Shown here: positions 17,939-27,647 of the stretch, one piece after another
How positions within the stretch are numbered: position 1 is the first letter of the stretch
Layout: each line of letters opens with the position of its first letter
Origin: CAVVAL01 sp963742725
Lineage (GTDB): Bacteria > Actinomycetota > Actinomycetes > Mycobacteriales > Cryptosporangiaceae
Length of the DNA stretch: 64,000 nt
Direction: 5' to 3'
NCBI GenBank assembly: GCA_963742725.1
Contig: CAVUMX010000001.1
Span: 992,001-1,056,000, forward strand
Made by a program: the position numbers and the translations under genes
Notes under the pieces: generated by a model
The model's database searches: none
The model's input: the letters and a program-made list of their open reading frames with translations, nothing else
What the model was told of the DNA's origin: nothing

Positions 17939-20643
17939 TGATCGGGCGAGAAGGTGAGCTGCGGCAGTTGACGCAGCTCGCGGCTCCGCACCATCCCCAG
18001 ATCGCCATCATCGCGGGCGAGCCGGGCATCGGTAAGACCCGACTGATCCAGGAACTCCTCTCCACCCTCCCGGCAGAGGCGGTGGTCCTGGTCGGGCACG
18101 CCGAGCCCGGCTCGCTCGCGCGTCCGTACGAGGTCCTGCTCGACGCGGTCGACGGGCGGTCAGGCCTGGACGATGCCCAGCTGGACTCGCTCGCCGATCC
18201 GGCGCGCAGCCCCGTGGAGCGGCTGCAGAGCGGGCTGGCGATCGTCAACGACGTCATCGGTGACCGGCCGGCGGTCATCGTGTTCGAGGACCTCCACTGG
18301 GCCGACTCCGAGAGCGCCGCGCTGTTCGAGCGGATCGCCGACCAGCCCGGCCGACGGCTGCTCATCGGCACCTACCGGCCGGCCGAGGTGACCAGGCGCA
18401 ACCCGGTGGCCGCGCTGCTGGGCAGGCTGGAGCGCCGGCACGAGGTCACCCACGTCCGGCTGGAACGGTTCGGCGAGGCTGACACCGCCGCGCTGCTCGC
18501 CGCCGTCACCGGCCGTCCGGCGCCGTACCGGGTGGTGGCCGCGATGCACCAGCGCACGGGCGGCAACCCGTTCTTCATCGAGGAACTGCTGCGCGGGCAC
18601 GAGGGCCAGGATCTCGGCGAGCTGACCGAGCATCCGCTGCCGTGGAGCCTCACCGAGGTGCTCCGGCGGCAGGTCGACGACCTCGAACCGCAGGTCCAGC
18701 GCATTGTCGAGGCCGCGGCCGTGCTCGGGCACCGACTCCCGTTCGACCTCCTCGCGACGATCACCGGCGCCACCGAGAACGAGCTGATCGCCGCCCTGCT
18801 GGAGCTGGTCAACCGCGGCGTGCTGGTCGAGACCGGCGAGGACGAGTTCAGCTTCCGGCACGCTCTGGTGCGCGAGGCGATCGCCGGACAGCTCCTCGGC
18901 CGGCAGCGGCGCCGGCTGCACGAAGCCGCCCTGGAGGCGCTGCTCGCCGCGGGTGGGTCCGACCCCGCGATGGTGGCCCATCACGCCCAGGCCGCCGGCC
19001 GGTACGACGACATGGTGGACGCCGCCCGACGTGGTGCCGCGCTGTACCTGTCGATCGGCTCGGCCTACCAGGCCCTGCAGCTCGCGGAGATGGCGCTGGA
19101 CGAGGTCGGCGAGGACGCCGAGCTGGTGAGCGCGGCGGCCCGCGCGGCGTGGCTGGCCGGGCTGCTCGACGACGCGGTCGGATACGCCCGGCGCTGGCGC
19201 GACCAGGCCCCGACCGCCAGCCAACGGGCGACGGCGCTGTACCTGCTGATCAGGCTCGCCTGGGAGTCCGACGAGTTCGCCGAGATGGAGGCGCTCTCGG
19301 ACGAGGTGGAGCGGCTCATCGGCGAGCTGCCGCCCGGCGAGGACCAGGCACGTGCGATGACCGCGCTCGCCCAGTCGACCATGCTCCGCAACCACACCGA
19401 CGCGGCGCTGCGCTGGGCCGATCAGGCCCTGGCGCTGGCCGAGGAGTTCGACCTGTCCCAGGTACGCCTGACCGCGCAGGTGGAGAAGGGCGCGGCGCTC
19501 ACCGACCGCTGGTCGACCAACGAGGAGGGCAGGACGCTGCTCGCCGGCATGATCGCGGAGGCGGAGAAACTGGGCGAATGGGTGCTCGCCGCCCGCGCGC
19601 TGAACTACCTGGTGCAGGACGTGCCCCCGGCGTCGCCCACCGAGCACGCCGAGATGCTGGAGCGGATGCGCGTCAACGCCGAACGCGCCGGGTTCGAGTC
19701 ACTCGCCGTCGCCGCCTACTTCCAGGGCCGGGCCCGGCTGGCGATGCGCGAGGGCGACCTCGCCGCCGCGATCGAGGCACTCGAACAGGGACGAGACCGC
19801 GACCGGGGCTTCCAGCGCACCGGCCGCCGCGCCGACTACCACTCGGTCTTCCTCGCGGGCCTGTACCTGGAGGCCTGCGAGTTCGACCGGGTCGAAGAGA
19901 TCATCGACGAGCTGCGCACTGTGCCCGGCATCACCGCGCTGACCGTCCCAGGCCTCGCCTTCCACCTCGCGTGCCGCCGCGGCGACCTGCCCGCCGCCGA
20001 ACGGACGCTGGACGAGGTCTTCGCCGCGCTCGCCGAGCAGGTCTGGCGCAGCGGTTCGCAGGCGCACGACCTCATCTCCGCCGCCATCGCGGCCGGACTG
20101 CCGCTCGCCCGCGTCGAGCGCATGGGCGACGAGCTGCTCGACGCCGATGTCTGGGACGACTACCGCACGCTCGTCACCGCCCAGCTCGCCGAGGTCCACG
20201 GCCAGACCACCGCGGCGCTGGACGGCTACCGCGCGATCCTCGATTCGATTCTCCCGCCACCGGTACGCGGAACCGCGCACCTCGCCGTGGCACGGCTGCT
20301 GCTCGCCCAGGGCAATCGCGACCTCGCCGCCGCGGAGACGGAGACGGCCGGCTCGCTGCTCGCCCGGTGGGACGGATGGCGGACAGCCCAGCTCGACGCC
20401 GTCCGCGACCAGGTCGGCCTCACCCCCGCCGACGGCCGGCGAGCCGTCACCGGCCCCGCCGCGCTCACCCCCCGCGAACGCGAGGTGGCACTGCTCATCG
20501 CCGACGGCCTCACCAACGCGGAACTGGCGCGGCGCCTCTACATCTCACCGCGCACAGCCGCCGTGCACGTCTCCAACATCCTGCACAAACTCGGAGTCTC
20601 CGCACGCACCGAGGTAACCAACGTCGTCGCCCGCGGCTTGTGA
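17905..20643 (+). CDS. Large LuxR-family (LAL/MalT-like) ATPase regulator
   Basis: A 912-residue regulator. An AAA_16/NACHT-like ATPase comes first, with Walker A GEPGIGKTR at about residue 40 and Walker B VIVFEDLHWAD. A long run of TPR-like helical repeats follows, where such proteins bind their inducer or partner. A C-terminal LuxR helix-turn-helix (LTPREREVALLIADGLTNAEL, then ISPRTAAVHVSNILHKLGV) ends it. Two starts are plausible: GTG 17905 behind a -10 box, or ATG 17938 coupled to the upstream small gene. Target and inducer unknown. Confidence 0.88.
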   Translation: MRTTRGGASPVMIGREGELRQLTQLAAPHHPQIAIIAGEPGIGKTRLIQELLSTLPAEAVVLVGHAEPGSLARPYEVLLDAVDGRSGLDDAQLDSLADPARSPVERLQSGLAIVNDVIGDRPAVIVFEDLHWADSESAALFERIADQPGRRLLIGTYRPAEVTRRNPVAALLGRLERRHEVTHVRLERFGEADTAALLAAVTGRPAPYRVVAAMHQRTGGNPFFIEELLRGHEGQDLGELTEHPLPWSLTEVLRRQVDDLEPQVQRIVEAAAVLGHRLPFDLLATITGATENELIAALLELVNRGVLVETGEDEFSFRHALVREAIAGQLLGRQRRRLHEAALEALLAAGGSDPAMVAHHAQAAGRYDDMVDAARRGAALYLSIGSAYQALQLAEMALDEVGEDAELVSAAARAAWLAGLLDDAVGYARRWRDQAPTASQRATALYLLIRLAWESDEFAEMEALSDEVERLIGELPPGEDQARAMTALAQSTMLRNHTDAALRWADQALALAEEFDLSQVRLTAQVEKGAALTDRWSTNEEGRTLLAGMIAEAEKLGEWVLAARALNYLVQDVPPASPTEHAEMLERMRVNAERAGFESLAVAAYFQGRARLAMREGDLAAAIEALEQGRDRDRGFQRTGRRADYHSVFLAGLYLEACEFDRVEEIIDELRTVPGITALTVPGLAFHLACRRGDLPAAERTLDEVFAALAEQVWRSGSQAHDLISAAIAAGLPLARVERMGDELLDADVWDDYRTLVTAQLAEVHGQTTAALDGYRAILDSILPPPVRGTAHLAVARLLLAQGNRDLAAAETETAGSLLARWDGWRTAQLDAVRDQVGLTPADGRRAVTGPAALTPREREVALLIADGLTNAELARRLYISPRTAAVHVSNILHKLGVSARTEVTNVVARGL

Positions 20644-20713
20644 CAGCGACACCAGCCGCTGGGCGTTAGGCCACCCGTCCTCGGGTTCGGTCACCTGCGG
20701 GCCAGGCTGCTGG

Positions 20714-21290
20714 TCAGGTGCAGCGCACCAACCGCAGGGTTATCGGCTTGATGGCAATCTGCACCCCGGTTTTGGTGCCGGCTTCGTCGCCGGCGGTATC
20801 GCCGGTGACCCGGTACGCAGTGACGAAGCTGTTCGGGTTGAGCGGGGCGAAGAGGTCGTCGGCGTGATCGGTGTCGGTGTACTGCAGGGTGCCGTCGACC
20901 CTGTCCATGCCGACCACGCTTTCCACGGTCCAACCGGGATGGGTGATCCATACCCTGATAAGGCGGACGGTTCCTCCCTCGGAGGTCGTAAAGTCCGACC
21001 TCGTCTCAGTCGCGCATGTCTACGTTCACCTTCACAGTGGGGTCCCCGCCCAGATCCGATCCCGTTTCCAGGCTGGCAAAGATGGACACACGCGGTCCGT
21101 GACCGGCGAAGTCGCGGTCGCCTCGAACGTGTGGCGGGATGAAGTTGACCAGCCTCGCTGTATCCGTGACGGTCTGGAACTCACAATCTTTGGCCTGCAA
21201 CGGATATGCCGATGCTGGGCTCGCTACGCCAGCCAGCACGATCGCGCCTGCCGCCGCGGTCAGGCTCGCCAACTTGCCGAATCGGGGCAT
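20714..21290 (-). pseudogene. Secreted protein gene broken by one extra base
   Basis: Reading from ATG 21290 (after GAGGTGG) gives a signal peptide (KLASLTAAAGAIVLAGVASP) and a mature region that stops at TGA 21006, after VKVNVDMRD. Skipping one base within 21008-21019 opens the next frame, which continues smoothly (TETRSDFTTSEGGTV, RVWITHPGWTVESVVG) to a stop at 20714 with Cys near the end. The joined product is ~190 residues, and each half has protein-like composition. This is a frameshift, a sequencing error, or less likely a programmed slip. I do not recognise the family. Confidence 0.7.
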
Positions 21291-21501
21291 GTTCCACCTC
21301 GGGTGCCGAAGGAACGGGAATGGTCTACCACTGGCGATCGGGGGTGGATCGGTTTCCACCCCCGCAACGAAGGCGTTCCATCCCGTTCCATCGGGGGCGC
21401 CCTGCCGACCAATCGAGGTGAGCCAGCGATCGCCCCACCTTCGGCGACAGATGGCCTCCGCCGTGTGATCCGATCGAGTCCCGCTGGCCACACCGCCATG
21501 C

Positions 21502-21538
21502 GAAACGGCCCGGCAGACATTGTCTGCCGGGCCGTTTC
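21502..21538 (-). terminator. Terminator of tRNA-fMet
   Basis: A perfect 18-bp inverted repeat (GAAACGGCCCGGCAGACA and its complement) with almost no spacer, starting 5 nt beyond the tRNA 3' end. GC-rich core with A/T at the base, as expected of a strong intrinsic terminator. Confidence 0.8.
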
Positions 21539-21543
21539 CTTTG

Positions 21544-21617
21544 TAGCGGGGGCAGGATTTGAACCTGCGACCTCTGGGTTATGAGCCCAGCGAGCTACCG
21601 AGCTGCTCCACCCCGCG
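21544..21617 (-). tRNA. Initiator tRNA-fMet (anticodon CAU)
   Basis: A 74-nt tRNA gene without encoded CCA (the next bases read CAA). The acceptor stem begins CGCGGGG and ends CCCCGCT plus the discriminator A, so position 1-72 is unpaired C-U. The anticodon stem has three G-C pairs around CTCATAA. Both traits mark an initiator rather than an elongator tRNA-Met. The T arm is GCAGG-TTCAAAT-CCTGC. A good promoter lies upstream and a terminator just beyond. Confidence 0.95.
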
Positions 21618-21630
21618 TCGGTGTGCCTTA

Positions 21631-21660
21631 ACTATAGGCAGGTCCGGACCCGAACTGCAA
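21631..21660 (-). promoter_or_regulatory. Promoter of tRNA-fMet
   Basis: On the minus strand TTGCAG (21655-21660), an 18-bp spacer, and TATAGT (21631-21636), with about 13 nt to the mature tRNA start. A sound housekeeping-type promoter. Confidence 0.65.
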
Positions 21661-21865
21661 AACGGTTCCGGCGTGACCCCGCCCACTCCGGACAACCTCC
21701 CGTATCACCGCAGGTCACCGCCCTGTTGACCGGACTTCAAGCTCCAACTGTCGGGGATACCGGGGACTCCCGCGCCTGGTATCAGCACGCGAGTCCGGAC
21801 AGTCCGGTTCACAGACGCACACCCCGGCGCCGACCCGAAACGGCCGGCGCCGGCCACGAACCCGC

Positions 21866-24799
21866 TCAGCTCGACGGTGTCGGTGCTGGCGACACGCTCC
21901 CTGTCGGAGTCGGCGTCGTCTTCGGCTGGTTCTTCTGCGCCTCTTCGAACTGCTTTATGGCCTTGTCCAGCGCGGCGTGCGCCTTGCCGATGCCTTCGAA
22001 GTCGCCCTTCGTATTGGCGACGCGCAGGGACTCCAGTGCCGTCTGGATCGCTGTGACGGCGGCCGCCAGCGACGGGTTCTGTGGTGGCGTGGCGCCGGGC
22101 GGTGCCGGTTGCGTCGGTGAGGTCGGCGGCGGTGCGCTGCCCGAGCCGAACAGCACGTCCAGCGCCTCGGCGAGGGTGTTGCCGTAGCCGACGTCCTTGC
22201 CGAACGACACCAGCACCTTCTTGAGCTGCGGGTACTCGGTGTTGCCCGTACCGCGGATGTAGACCGGCTCGATGTAGAGCAACCCGCCGCTGACCGGCAA
22301 CGTCAGCAGGTTGCCGAAGAGCACGCGTGACTGTTCGGACGCGAGCAGCGTCAGGCTTTCTCGCGACACCTGGTGGTTCTGCATCAGCGGTTGGACCTGG
22401 TTCGGCCCCTGGATGGGCGAATCCGGTGGCAGCTCGAGGATCTGCATCCCCGGTTTGCCGTTCTCGTCGTAGGACGCCGTGATGAGCGCCTGGAGGTTCT
22501 CCCGCTGGTTCGCGGTGACCGCGCTGGTCAGCTGGAACCGGGGCTCCTCCTGGCCGGGGAACTGCGCCACGAGGTAGTACGGGGGCTGCGGCAGCCCGCC
22601 GGACTTGGTCGGGTCGTCCGGGACCTTCCAGAAGTCCTGGCCGCCGAAGAACTCGCCCGGGTCGCCCACGTGGTACCGCGAGAGCACGTCACGCTGCACC
22701 TTGAACAGGTCCTCCGGGTACCGGAAGTGCTCGGCGAGTTCGGCCGGGATCTCCGACTTCGGCTTGATGAGGTCGCCGCCGAACGCCTTGTTCCACGTCT
22801 TGAGGACGGGGTCCGCGTCGTCGAACTCGTACAGGGTCACGGTGCCGTCGTAGGCGTCCACAGTGGCCTTGACGGAGTTGCGGATGTAGTTGATCTCGTC
22901 CTGCGCGAGCGCCGACGTGCCCTGGCCGGTCAGGGAGTCCTCGGCGATGTCGCCGAGCGTCTCGCGCTGCCCGTACGGGTAGGAGTTGCTGGTCGTGTAC
23001 CCGTCGACGATCCACACGATCCTGCCGTTGACCACGGCCGGGTACTGGTCGCCGTCGACGGTCAGGAACGGCGCGACCTTCTCGACCCGGGTGCGCGGAT
23101 CACGGACGTACAGGACCTTCGAGTTCTCGTTCAGGGCACCGGAGAGCAGGAAGTTGCTCTCCCGGAAGTAGGTCGCGTAGACGAGCTGCCGCAGCGACGT
23201 GCCGACCGGTACGCCGCCCTTGCCCGTGTACGTCGTGTTGATCTGCTGGCTGTCGTCGCCGCCGCGGGCCGCCGGACGGTCGAACTCCGCGTCCTTGCCG
23301 CCCGGGGCCTTGCCCACGACCGAGTACGGCCGGATCAGCTCGCCGTAGTAGACCCGGGGCTCCTCGACGGGGACGGCCTTCGCGAACTCGTCCGCCTTGG
23401 AGCCGCCGCTCTCGTCACCGAGGAATCCGGACACGAACACCGGGTTGCCGGCCTGGTCCACCTCGTTCGCGGGGGCGGCGACGAACCCGTGGCCGTGCGT
23501 GTTGACGGTGTGCATGTTGAGCCAGTTGGACTGGGTCGCGGTCAGCTCCGCCGTGTTCAGCTCACGGACGCCGACCACGTAGTCCCTGCTCACCCCGTTG
23601 ACCGTGTACCGGTCGACGTCCAGCTGCTCGTTGAAGCCGTAGAAGCCACGGACCTGCTGGAGCTGCGTGAACGAGTCGGACACGACGCTCGGGTCGAGCA
23701 GGCGCGCGTTCGGGATCGTGCCCTTGTCGGCGCGGACCTCGGACGGCGTCGCGGTCGTCTTCGCGTCGTAGGAGTTGCGCTGGATGTCGCCCAGCCCGTA
23801 CGCCTCGCGCGTCGCGACGATGTTCCGGCGGATGTACTCGGCCTCGCGCTGCTTGGCGTTCGGCTTGATCGTGAACTGCTCGCTGAACGCCGGCACCGCG
23901 CCGCCCAGCACGACCGCCGACACGAGCAGCAGCACCAGCGCCATGCCCGGCAGCAGGACCTTGCGCAGCCCCACGTTGACGAAGAAGACCAGCGCGCACA
24001 GGGCCGCGATCCACAGCAGGATGTTCTTGGCCGGCAGCAGCCACTCGATGTCGACCGCCGAGGCGCCGTTCACCTTCGACACGTCGCCGTACGCGAACAG
24101 CAGGCCGTACCGGTCGAAGTAGTACGCGACGGCCTTGAGCGCCACGAACAGGCCGAGCAGCACGGACATGTGGCCGATCACGGCCGCGCTCATCCGCCCG
24201 CCGCTGCCCTGCAACCGCACCCCGCCGTAGAGGTAGTGCACGAACAGGGACGCGACGATCGACAGCACGACGGCCGTGAACGCCACCCCCAGGACATACC
24301 GCCAGAAGGGGTACTCGAAGACGTAGAACGACAGGTCCACGTTGAACTGCGGATCGTTCCTGCCGAACGGCGTCGAGTTCGAGAACAGCAGCCACGTGCG
24401 CCAGCGGCCCTGCGCCGCCAGGCCCGTGATCAGCCACACGAACGCGGCGAAGATGCCCACCAGCAGCGTGAACCGGGGCGTGATCGCCAGCCGGTACCGC
24501 TCCAGGTTCTGCTGTTCCAGCGACATCGGCCGGTACGCCGGACGGAGCCGGAACGCCACCAGCAGGTTCGCCGCGACGATCGCCGCGACGGCGCCGCCGA
24601 CCAGCAGGAACATCACCAGCCTCGTGCGCAGGGCGGTCGACATGACCTCGCGGTAGCCCACCTCGCCGTACCAGAGCCAGTCCGCGTACACGTTGACGCT
24701 GCTGGACGCGACGATCAGCAGGAACAGCAGGGTAACGACCGTGATGAGCACGCGGCGGTTGCGCCGGCTCACAGACGGCAGGGGCGACCGCATGGCCAC
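21866..24799 (-). CDS. UPF0182 family membrane protein
   Basis: A 977-residue protein. Seven membrane helices occupy about residues 15-320. A large soluble domain, probably outside the cell, follows, with a low-complexity Pro/Thr/Gln tail (TTPTPTGSVSPAPTPSS). Length and layout fit UPF0182, conserved in actinobacteria, with no settled function. I choose GTG 24799, since AGGAG is 7 nt away. ATG 24793 is two codons later. Divergent from the PPA1309-type gene. Confidence 0.9.
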   Translation of the reverse strand: MAMRSPLPSVSRRNRRVLITVVTLLFLLIVASSSVNVYADWLWYGEVGYREVMSTALRTRLVMFLLVGGAVAAIVAANLLVAFRLRPAYRPMSLEQQNLERYRLAITPRFTLLVGIFAAFVWLITGLAAQGRWRTWLLFSNSTPFGRNDPQFNVDLSFYVFEYPFWRYVLGVAFTAVVLSIVASLFVHYLYGGVRLQGSGGRMSAAVIGHMSVLLGLFVALKAVAYYFDRYGLLFAYGDVSKVNGASAVDIEWLLPAKNILLWIAALCALVFFVNVGLRKVLLPGMALVLLLVSAVVLGGAVPAFSEQFTIKPNAKQREAEYIRRNIVATREAYGLGDIQRNSYDAKTTATPSEVRADKGTIPNARLLDPSVVSDSFTQLQQVRGFYGFNEQLDVDRYTVNGVSRDYVVGVRELNTAELTATQSNWLNMHTVNTHGHGFVAAPANEVDQAGNPVFVSGFLGDESGGSKADEFAKAVPVEEPRVYYGELIRPYSVVGKAPGGKDAEFDRPAARGGDDSQQINTTYTGKGGVPVGTSLRQLVYATYFRESNFLLSGALNENSKVLYVRDPRTRVEKVAPFLTVDGDQYPAVVNGRIVWIVDGYTTSNSYPYGQRETLGDIAEDSLTGQGTSALAQDEINYIRNSVKATVDAYDGTVTLYEFDDADPVLKTWNKAFGGDLIKPKSEIPAELAEHFRYPEDLFKVQRDVLSRYHVGDPGEFFGGQDFWKVPDDPTKSGGLPQPPYYLVAQFPGQEEPRFQLTSAVTANQRENLQALITASYDENGKPGMQILELPPDSPIQGPNQVQPLMQNHQVSRESLTLLASEQSRVLFGNLLTLPVSGGLLYIEPVYIRGTGNTEYPQLKKVLVSFGKDVGYGNTLAEALDVLFGSGSAPPPTSPTQPAPPGATPPQNPSLAAAVTAIQTALESLRVANTKGDFEGIGKAHAALDKAIKQFEEAQKNQPKTTPTPTGSVSPAPTPSS

Positions 24800-24883
24800 G
24801 GGGCAACTCCTGGAATTGTGTCGTCAGTCGGTCAGACTTGAACCCAAACCTACCTTGCGACCACAGTTACGGTGCCTGCGAGC

Positions 24884-25426
24884 ATGTTCGATATGGAAAT
24901 GCCACCTGCACCAGCAGCCCTCAAGGCCGTCGTCGCCGAACTGGAGCTCCACGCCGACGCCGGCGGCTGGGACCGCCCGCCGACCCTCTACGCGCTCGTC
25001 GACACCGCCGAGCTGGTCGCCGCCGAACCCACGCTCGGCGCGCAGCTCGGGCTCACCCCGGACACCGTCACGCCGGGCACTCTGACGCCCATCGAGCAGG
25101 AGTCGCTGGGCGACCGTCCGCTCGACGAGGCGCTCGCGCGGATCGCCTGGCCGGAGTCCGTGCTCGGGTGCGCGCTCGTCCACGAGGTGCTCGTGCTGCC
25201 GCCCGGGGCCGAATCCGAGCGCCCCGCCGAGGCCGACCCCGTCACCTGGGCCGCCGGGCACACCGAGAAGCGCGAGGTACGGATGACCGTCGCGGTCCTG
25301 CGGGACGGCGCCCGCGCCGCCGCGCTGCGCGTCCGCCCGACCAGCCCGGACGACCGCGCCGAGGCGGCGTTCGGCGAGGACCTGGCCCCGAACCTCGCCG
25401 AGGCCCTCCTGGCCACCCTGCACTGA
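24884..25426 (+). CDS. PPA1309 family protein
   Basis: A 180-residue cytoplasmic protein of the actinobacterial PPA1309 family. Typical segments are WDRPPTLYALVDTAEL, LARIAWPESVLGCALV and REVRMTVAVLRDG. ATG 24884 is chosen. A GTG at 24872 would add four residues. The family is conserved next to UPF0182 and PDZ-protease genes but its function is unknown. The stop codon TGA is directly abutted by the repeat element at 25425. Confidence 0.85.
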   Translation: MFDMEMPPAPAALKAVVAELELHADAGGWDRPPTLYALVDTAELVAAEPTLGAQLGLTPDTVTPGTLTPIEQESLGDRPLDEALARIAWPESVLGCALVHEVLVLPPGAESERPAEADPVTWAAGHTEKREVRMTVAVLRDGARAAALRVRPTSPDDRAEAAFGEDLAPNLAEALLATLH

Positions 25427-25477
25427 GTTTCGGACTTTTGAGGATCCGGCACGGCCGCACACCCTCAAAAGTCCGAA
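25425..25477. repeat. Second copy of the GAGTTTCGG inverted repeat
   Basis: Left arm 25425-25443 is identical over 19 nt to 1190-1208. The right arm (25463-25477) pairs with the inner 15 nt. Like the first copy it lies between convergent genes. It overlaps the last two bases of the TGA stop of the PPA1309-type gene. Confidence 0.85.
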
Positions 25478-25518
25478 GGTCGGCGCGCGCGGGGCGGCGG
25501 GGGCGGCGAAGAGCAGGC

Positions 25519-26544
25519 TCAGCAGCCGCGCGGCGTCCCCTTCGCCCGGACCGTCTTGAGCGCCTCCAGGGCGGTGTCGAGCGTGTCGACCCGGGCGAGC
25601 GTCAGCCCGGACGGCACGTTCTTCTTCGCCTCGTCGCAGTTGTCGGCCGGGGTGAGGAAGACGGTCGCGCCGGCCCGCTTGGCGGCGACCATCTTCTGCG
25701 GGATGCCGCCGATCGGTCCGACCTTGCCCTCGTCGTCGATCTCGCCGGTGCCGGCGATGAACACACCGCCGGTGAGGTCGTCCGGCTGGACCTTGTCGAT
25801 GATGGCGAGGGCGAACATGAGCCCGGCGGACGGCCCGCCGATCTTGTCGAGGTCGAACGTGACGTCGAACGGGTGCGGCTGCTTCGGCTCGACGGAGACG
25901 CCGATGACGGGGCGCCGCTGGTCGCCCTCGCCGCTGCCGGCCGTCTTCACCTTCACGGTGCCGGGCTTGCTGGCGCGGGTGTAGTCGACCGTGACCTCGT
26001 CGCCGACCTTGTGGGCGGTGATCAGCTCGATCAGCTTGGCGTGGCTGGTGACGACCTTGCCGTCGACCTTGGTGATCACGTCGCCGGCGGCGAGCTTGCC
26101 GGTGGACGGCGAGTCCTTGGAGAGTTCCTTGATCGTGACGAGCACCGGGAAGCCGAGTTTCCGCAGCGCCGCCGTCTCCGCGGACGTCTGGGACGCCTTG
26201 AACGCCTGCTCGTTCTGCTGCTCGACCTGCTTCTCGGACTGCTCCGGCGGGTAGACGAGCTCGCGCGGCAGGACGGCCGTGTCCTCGTCGATCCAGTACC
26301 GCAGCGCCGTCGCCAGGTCGATCTGGTTGCTGACCGACACGGTCGTGAGGTTCAGGTGCCCCTTCGAGGTGGACGTCGCGCGGCCCTTGATCGTGATGAT
26401 CTCCTTGCCCTCCGACTTGCCGAGCGTGTCGAGGGTCGGACCGGGGCCAAGCACCACGTACGGGACGGGCAGATACGAGAGGCCGATCGACAGCGCCAGC
26501 AACACCACGGCGCCGACGAGCACCGTCCAACCACGTCGCATCAT
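25519..26544 (-). CDS. PDZ and Lon-type (S16) protease, YlbL-like
   Basis: A 341-residue membrane-anchored serine protease. One N-terminal helix (VLVGAVVLLALSIGLSYL), a PDZ domain (about 130-205, DSPSTGKLAAGDVITKV) and a C-terminal Lon proteolytic domain. The catalytic Ser lies in IGGPSAGLMFAL and the Lys in IGGIPQKMVAAKRAG. The active site faces outside. Either of two adjacent ATGs (26544, 26541) may start it. Just 9 bp after the SDR gene, so probably one operon. Confidence 0.92.
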   Translation of the reverse strand: MMRRGWTVLVGAVVLLALSIGLSYLPVPYVVLGPGPTLDTLGKSEGKEIITIKGRATSTSKGHLNLTTVSVSNQIDLATALRYWIDEDTAVLPRELVYPPEQSEKQVEQQNEQAFKASQTSAETAALRKLGFPVLVTIKELSKDSPSTGKLAAGDVITKVDGKVVTSHAKLIELITAHKVGDEVTVDYTRASKPGTVKVKTAGSGEGDQRRPVIGVSVEPKQPHPFDVTFDLDKIGGPSAGLMFALAIIDKVQPDDLTGGVFIAGTGEIDDEGKVGPIGGIPQKMVAAKRAGATVFLTPADNCDEAKKNVPSGLTLARVDTLDTALEALKTVRAKGTPRGC

Positions 26545-26553
26545 CCGTCCAGC

Positions 26554-27633
26554 CTAACCGCCGGCCTTGCGCCGCTTCCGCGCCCGCCGCACCAGTGCCG
26601 CCGCACCGATCACCGCCACCGTCGCTCCAGCGGCGGCTGTCGCGCCCTTCGCGTTGATCCGGAGCCGCTGCGGCAGGATCGGGCGGCCGGCCGCGTACGT
26701 GGCCAGGGCCTCGGCGTTCGTGTAGCTCGGGCACCAGCCGGCCGCGCGGAGCCGGTCGGAGCCGACGACCCACGGGTGGACGAGGTACGTCAGCTCGCTC
26801 GCCGGTCCGGTGGTGACGCCGATGGCGTGCAGGCGGGCGGCGGTGCCGAACGCGACGGCGGCTGGCAGTTCGACGCGCCGCCGTCCCAGTGCCTTCTCGA
26901 CGTCGGCCTGTTCCAGCCACCCTTCGCTGGCCACGGTGACCGGCCCGGTCAGGCCCTCGCGCAGCACGGTCTCGACGGCCGACGCCAGGTCGTCCACGTG
27001 GCAGAACTGCCAGTGCGGGCGGGCGCCGCGCACGGCCAGCAGGCGCGGCCCGTCCAGCAGCCCGGACGCCGCGTGGACCAGCCCCGGTCCCACCAGCAGC
27101 GCCGGACGCAGCACCGCGATGCCCACCTGCGGGTACGCCCGTTCGGTCCTCCGGGTGAGCCGTTCGATCTCCAGCAGGTCGCCGAGGAGGCTGGCTTCGG
27201 GCTGGGCCTGGAGCGGCGCGTCCTCCGGCAGCGGTACGGGGTTGGTGGGGAGCGCGCCGTACACGCGGGCGCTGGACAGCAGCAGCACCTGACGGATGCC
27301 GGTCGCCGCCGCGGCGGTCAGCGCGACCTGCGCGGCCCGGACGTTCTGCTGCCGCTGCTCGGAACGGTCCATGTCCGGATCGAGCGAGAGGGCGACGTGG
27401 ACCAGGGCGTCGACCCGCTGCAACGCGCCGGCGAGCGACGGGTCCGTGGGGTCGGCGCGCCGCCACGTCACGCCCTGCACGTGCGGCCTGCGGGTATCGA
27501 GCGCCACCACCTGGCGGATGCCCTCGGCGCCGACGAGCCGCCGGCAGATGGCCGTGCCGACCTGGTCCGCGGCGCCCGTGACGGCCACCACAAGGCCAGA
27601 GTTTCGCCCTGAGCGGAGCGGACGGGCAGTCAC
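26554..27633 (-). CDS. NAD-dependent epimerase/dehydratase-like SDR protein
   Basis: A 359-residue extended SDR. The Rossmann loop is VTGAADQVGTAI, looser than the usual GxxGxxG. The catalytic Tyr-x3-Lys is not evident, as the segment after LSSARVYG lacks it. This fits the actinobacterial group of atypical SDR proteins beside PDZ proteases. The C-terminus has a hydrophobic helix and the basic tail RRARKRRKAGG, suggesting membrane attachment. GTG start at 27633. It is first in an operon with the PDZ protease. Substrate unknown. Confidence 0.8.
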   Translation of the reverse strand: MTARPLRSGRNSGLVVAVTGAADQVGTAICRRLVGAEGIRQVVALDTRRPHVQGVTWRRADPTDPSLAGALQRVDALVHVALSLDPDMDRSEQRQQNVRAAQVALTAAAATGIRQVLLLSSARVYGALPTNPVPLPEDAPLQAQPEASLLGDLLEIERLTRRTERAYPQVGIAVLRPALLVGPGLVHAASGLLDGPRLLAVRGARPHWQFCHVDDLASAVETVLREGLTGPVTVASEGWLEQADVEKALGRRRVELPAAVAFGTAARLHAIGVTTGPASELTYLVHPWVVGSDRLRAAGWCPSYTNAEALATYAAGRPILPQRLRINAKGATAAAGATVAVIGAAALVRRARKRRKAGG

Positions 27634-27647
27634 GGGCGCACCAGAGC

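Noticed and set aside
24824..27466. Long antisense/other-frame reading through PPA1309, PDZ and SDR genes
   Set aside because: It crosses intergenic repeat DNA and three well-supported genes and has no protein-like features.
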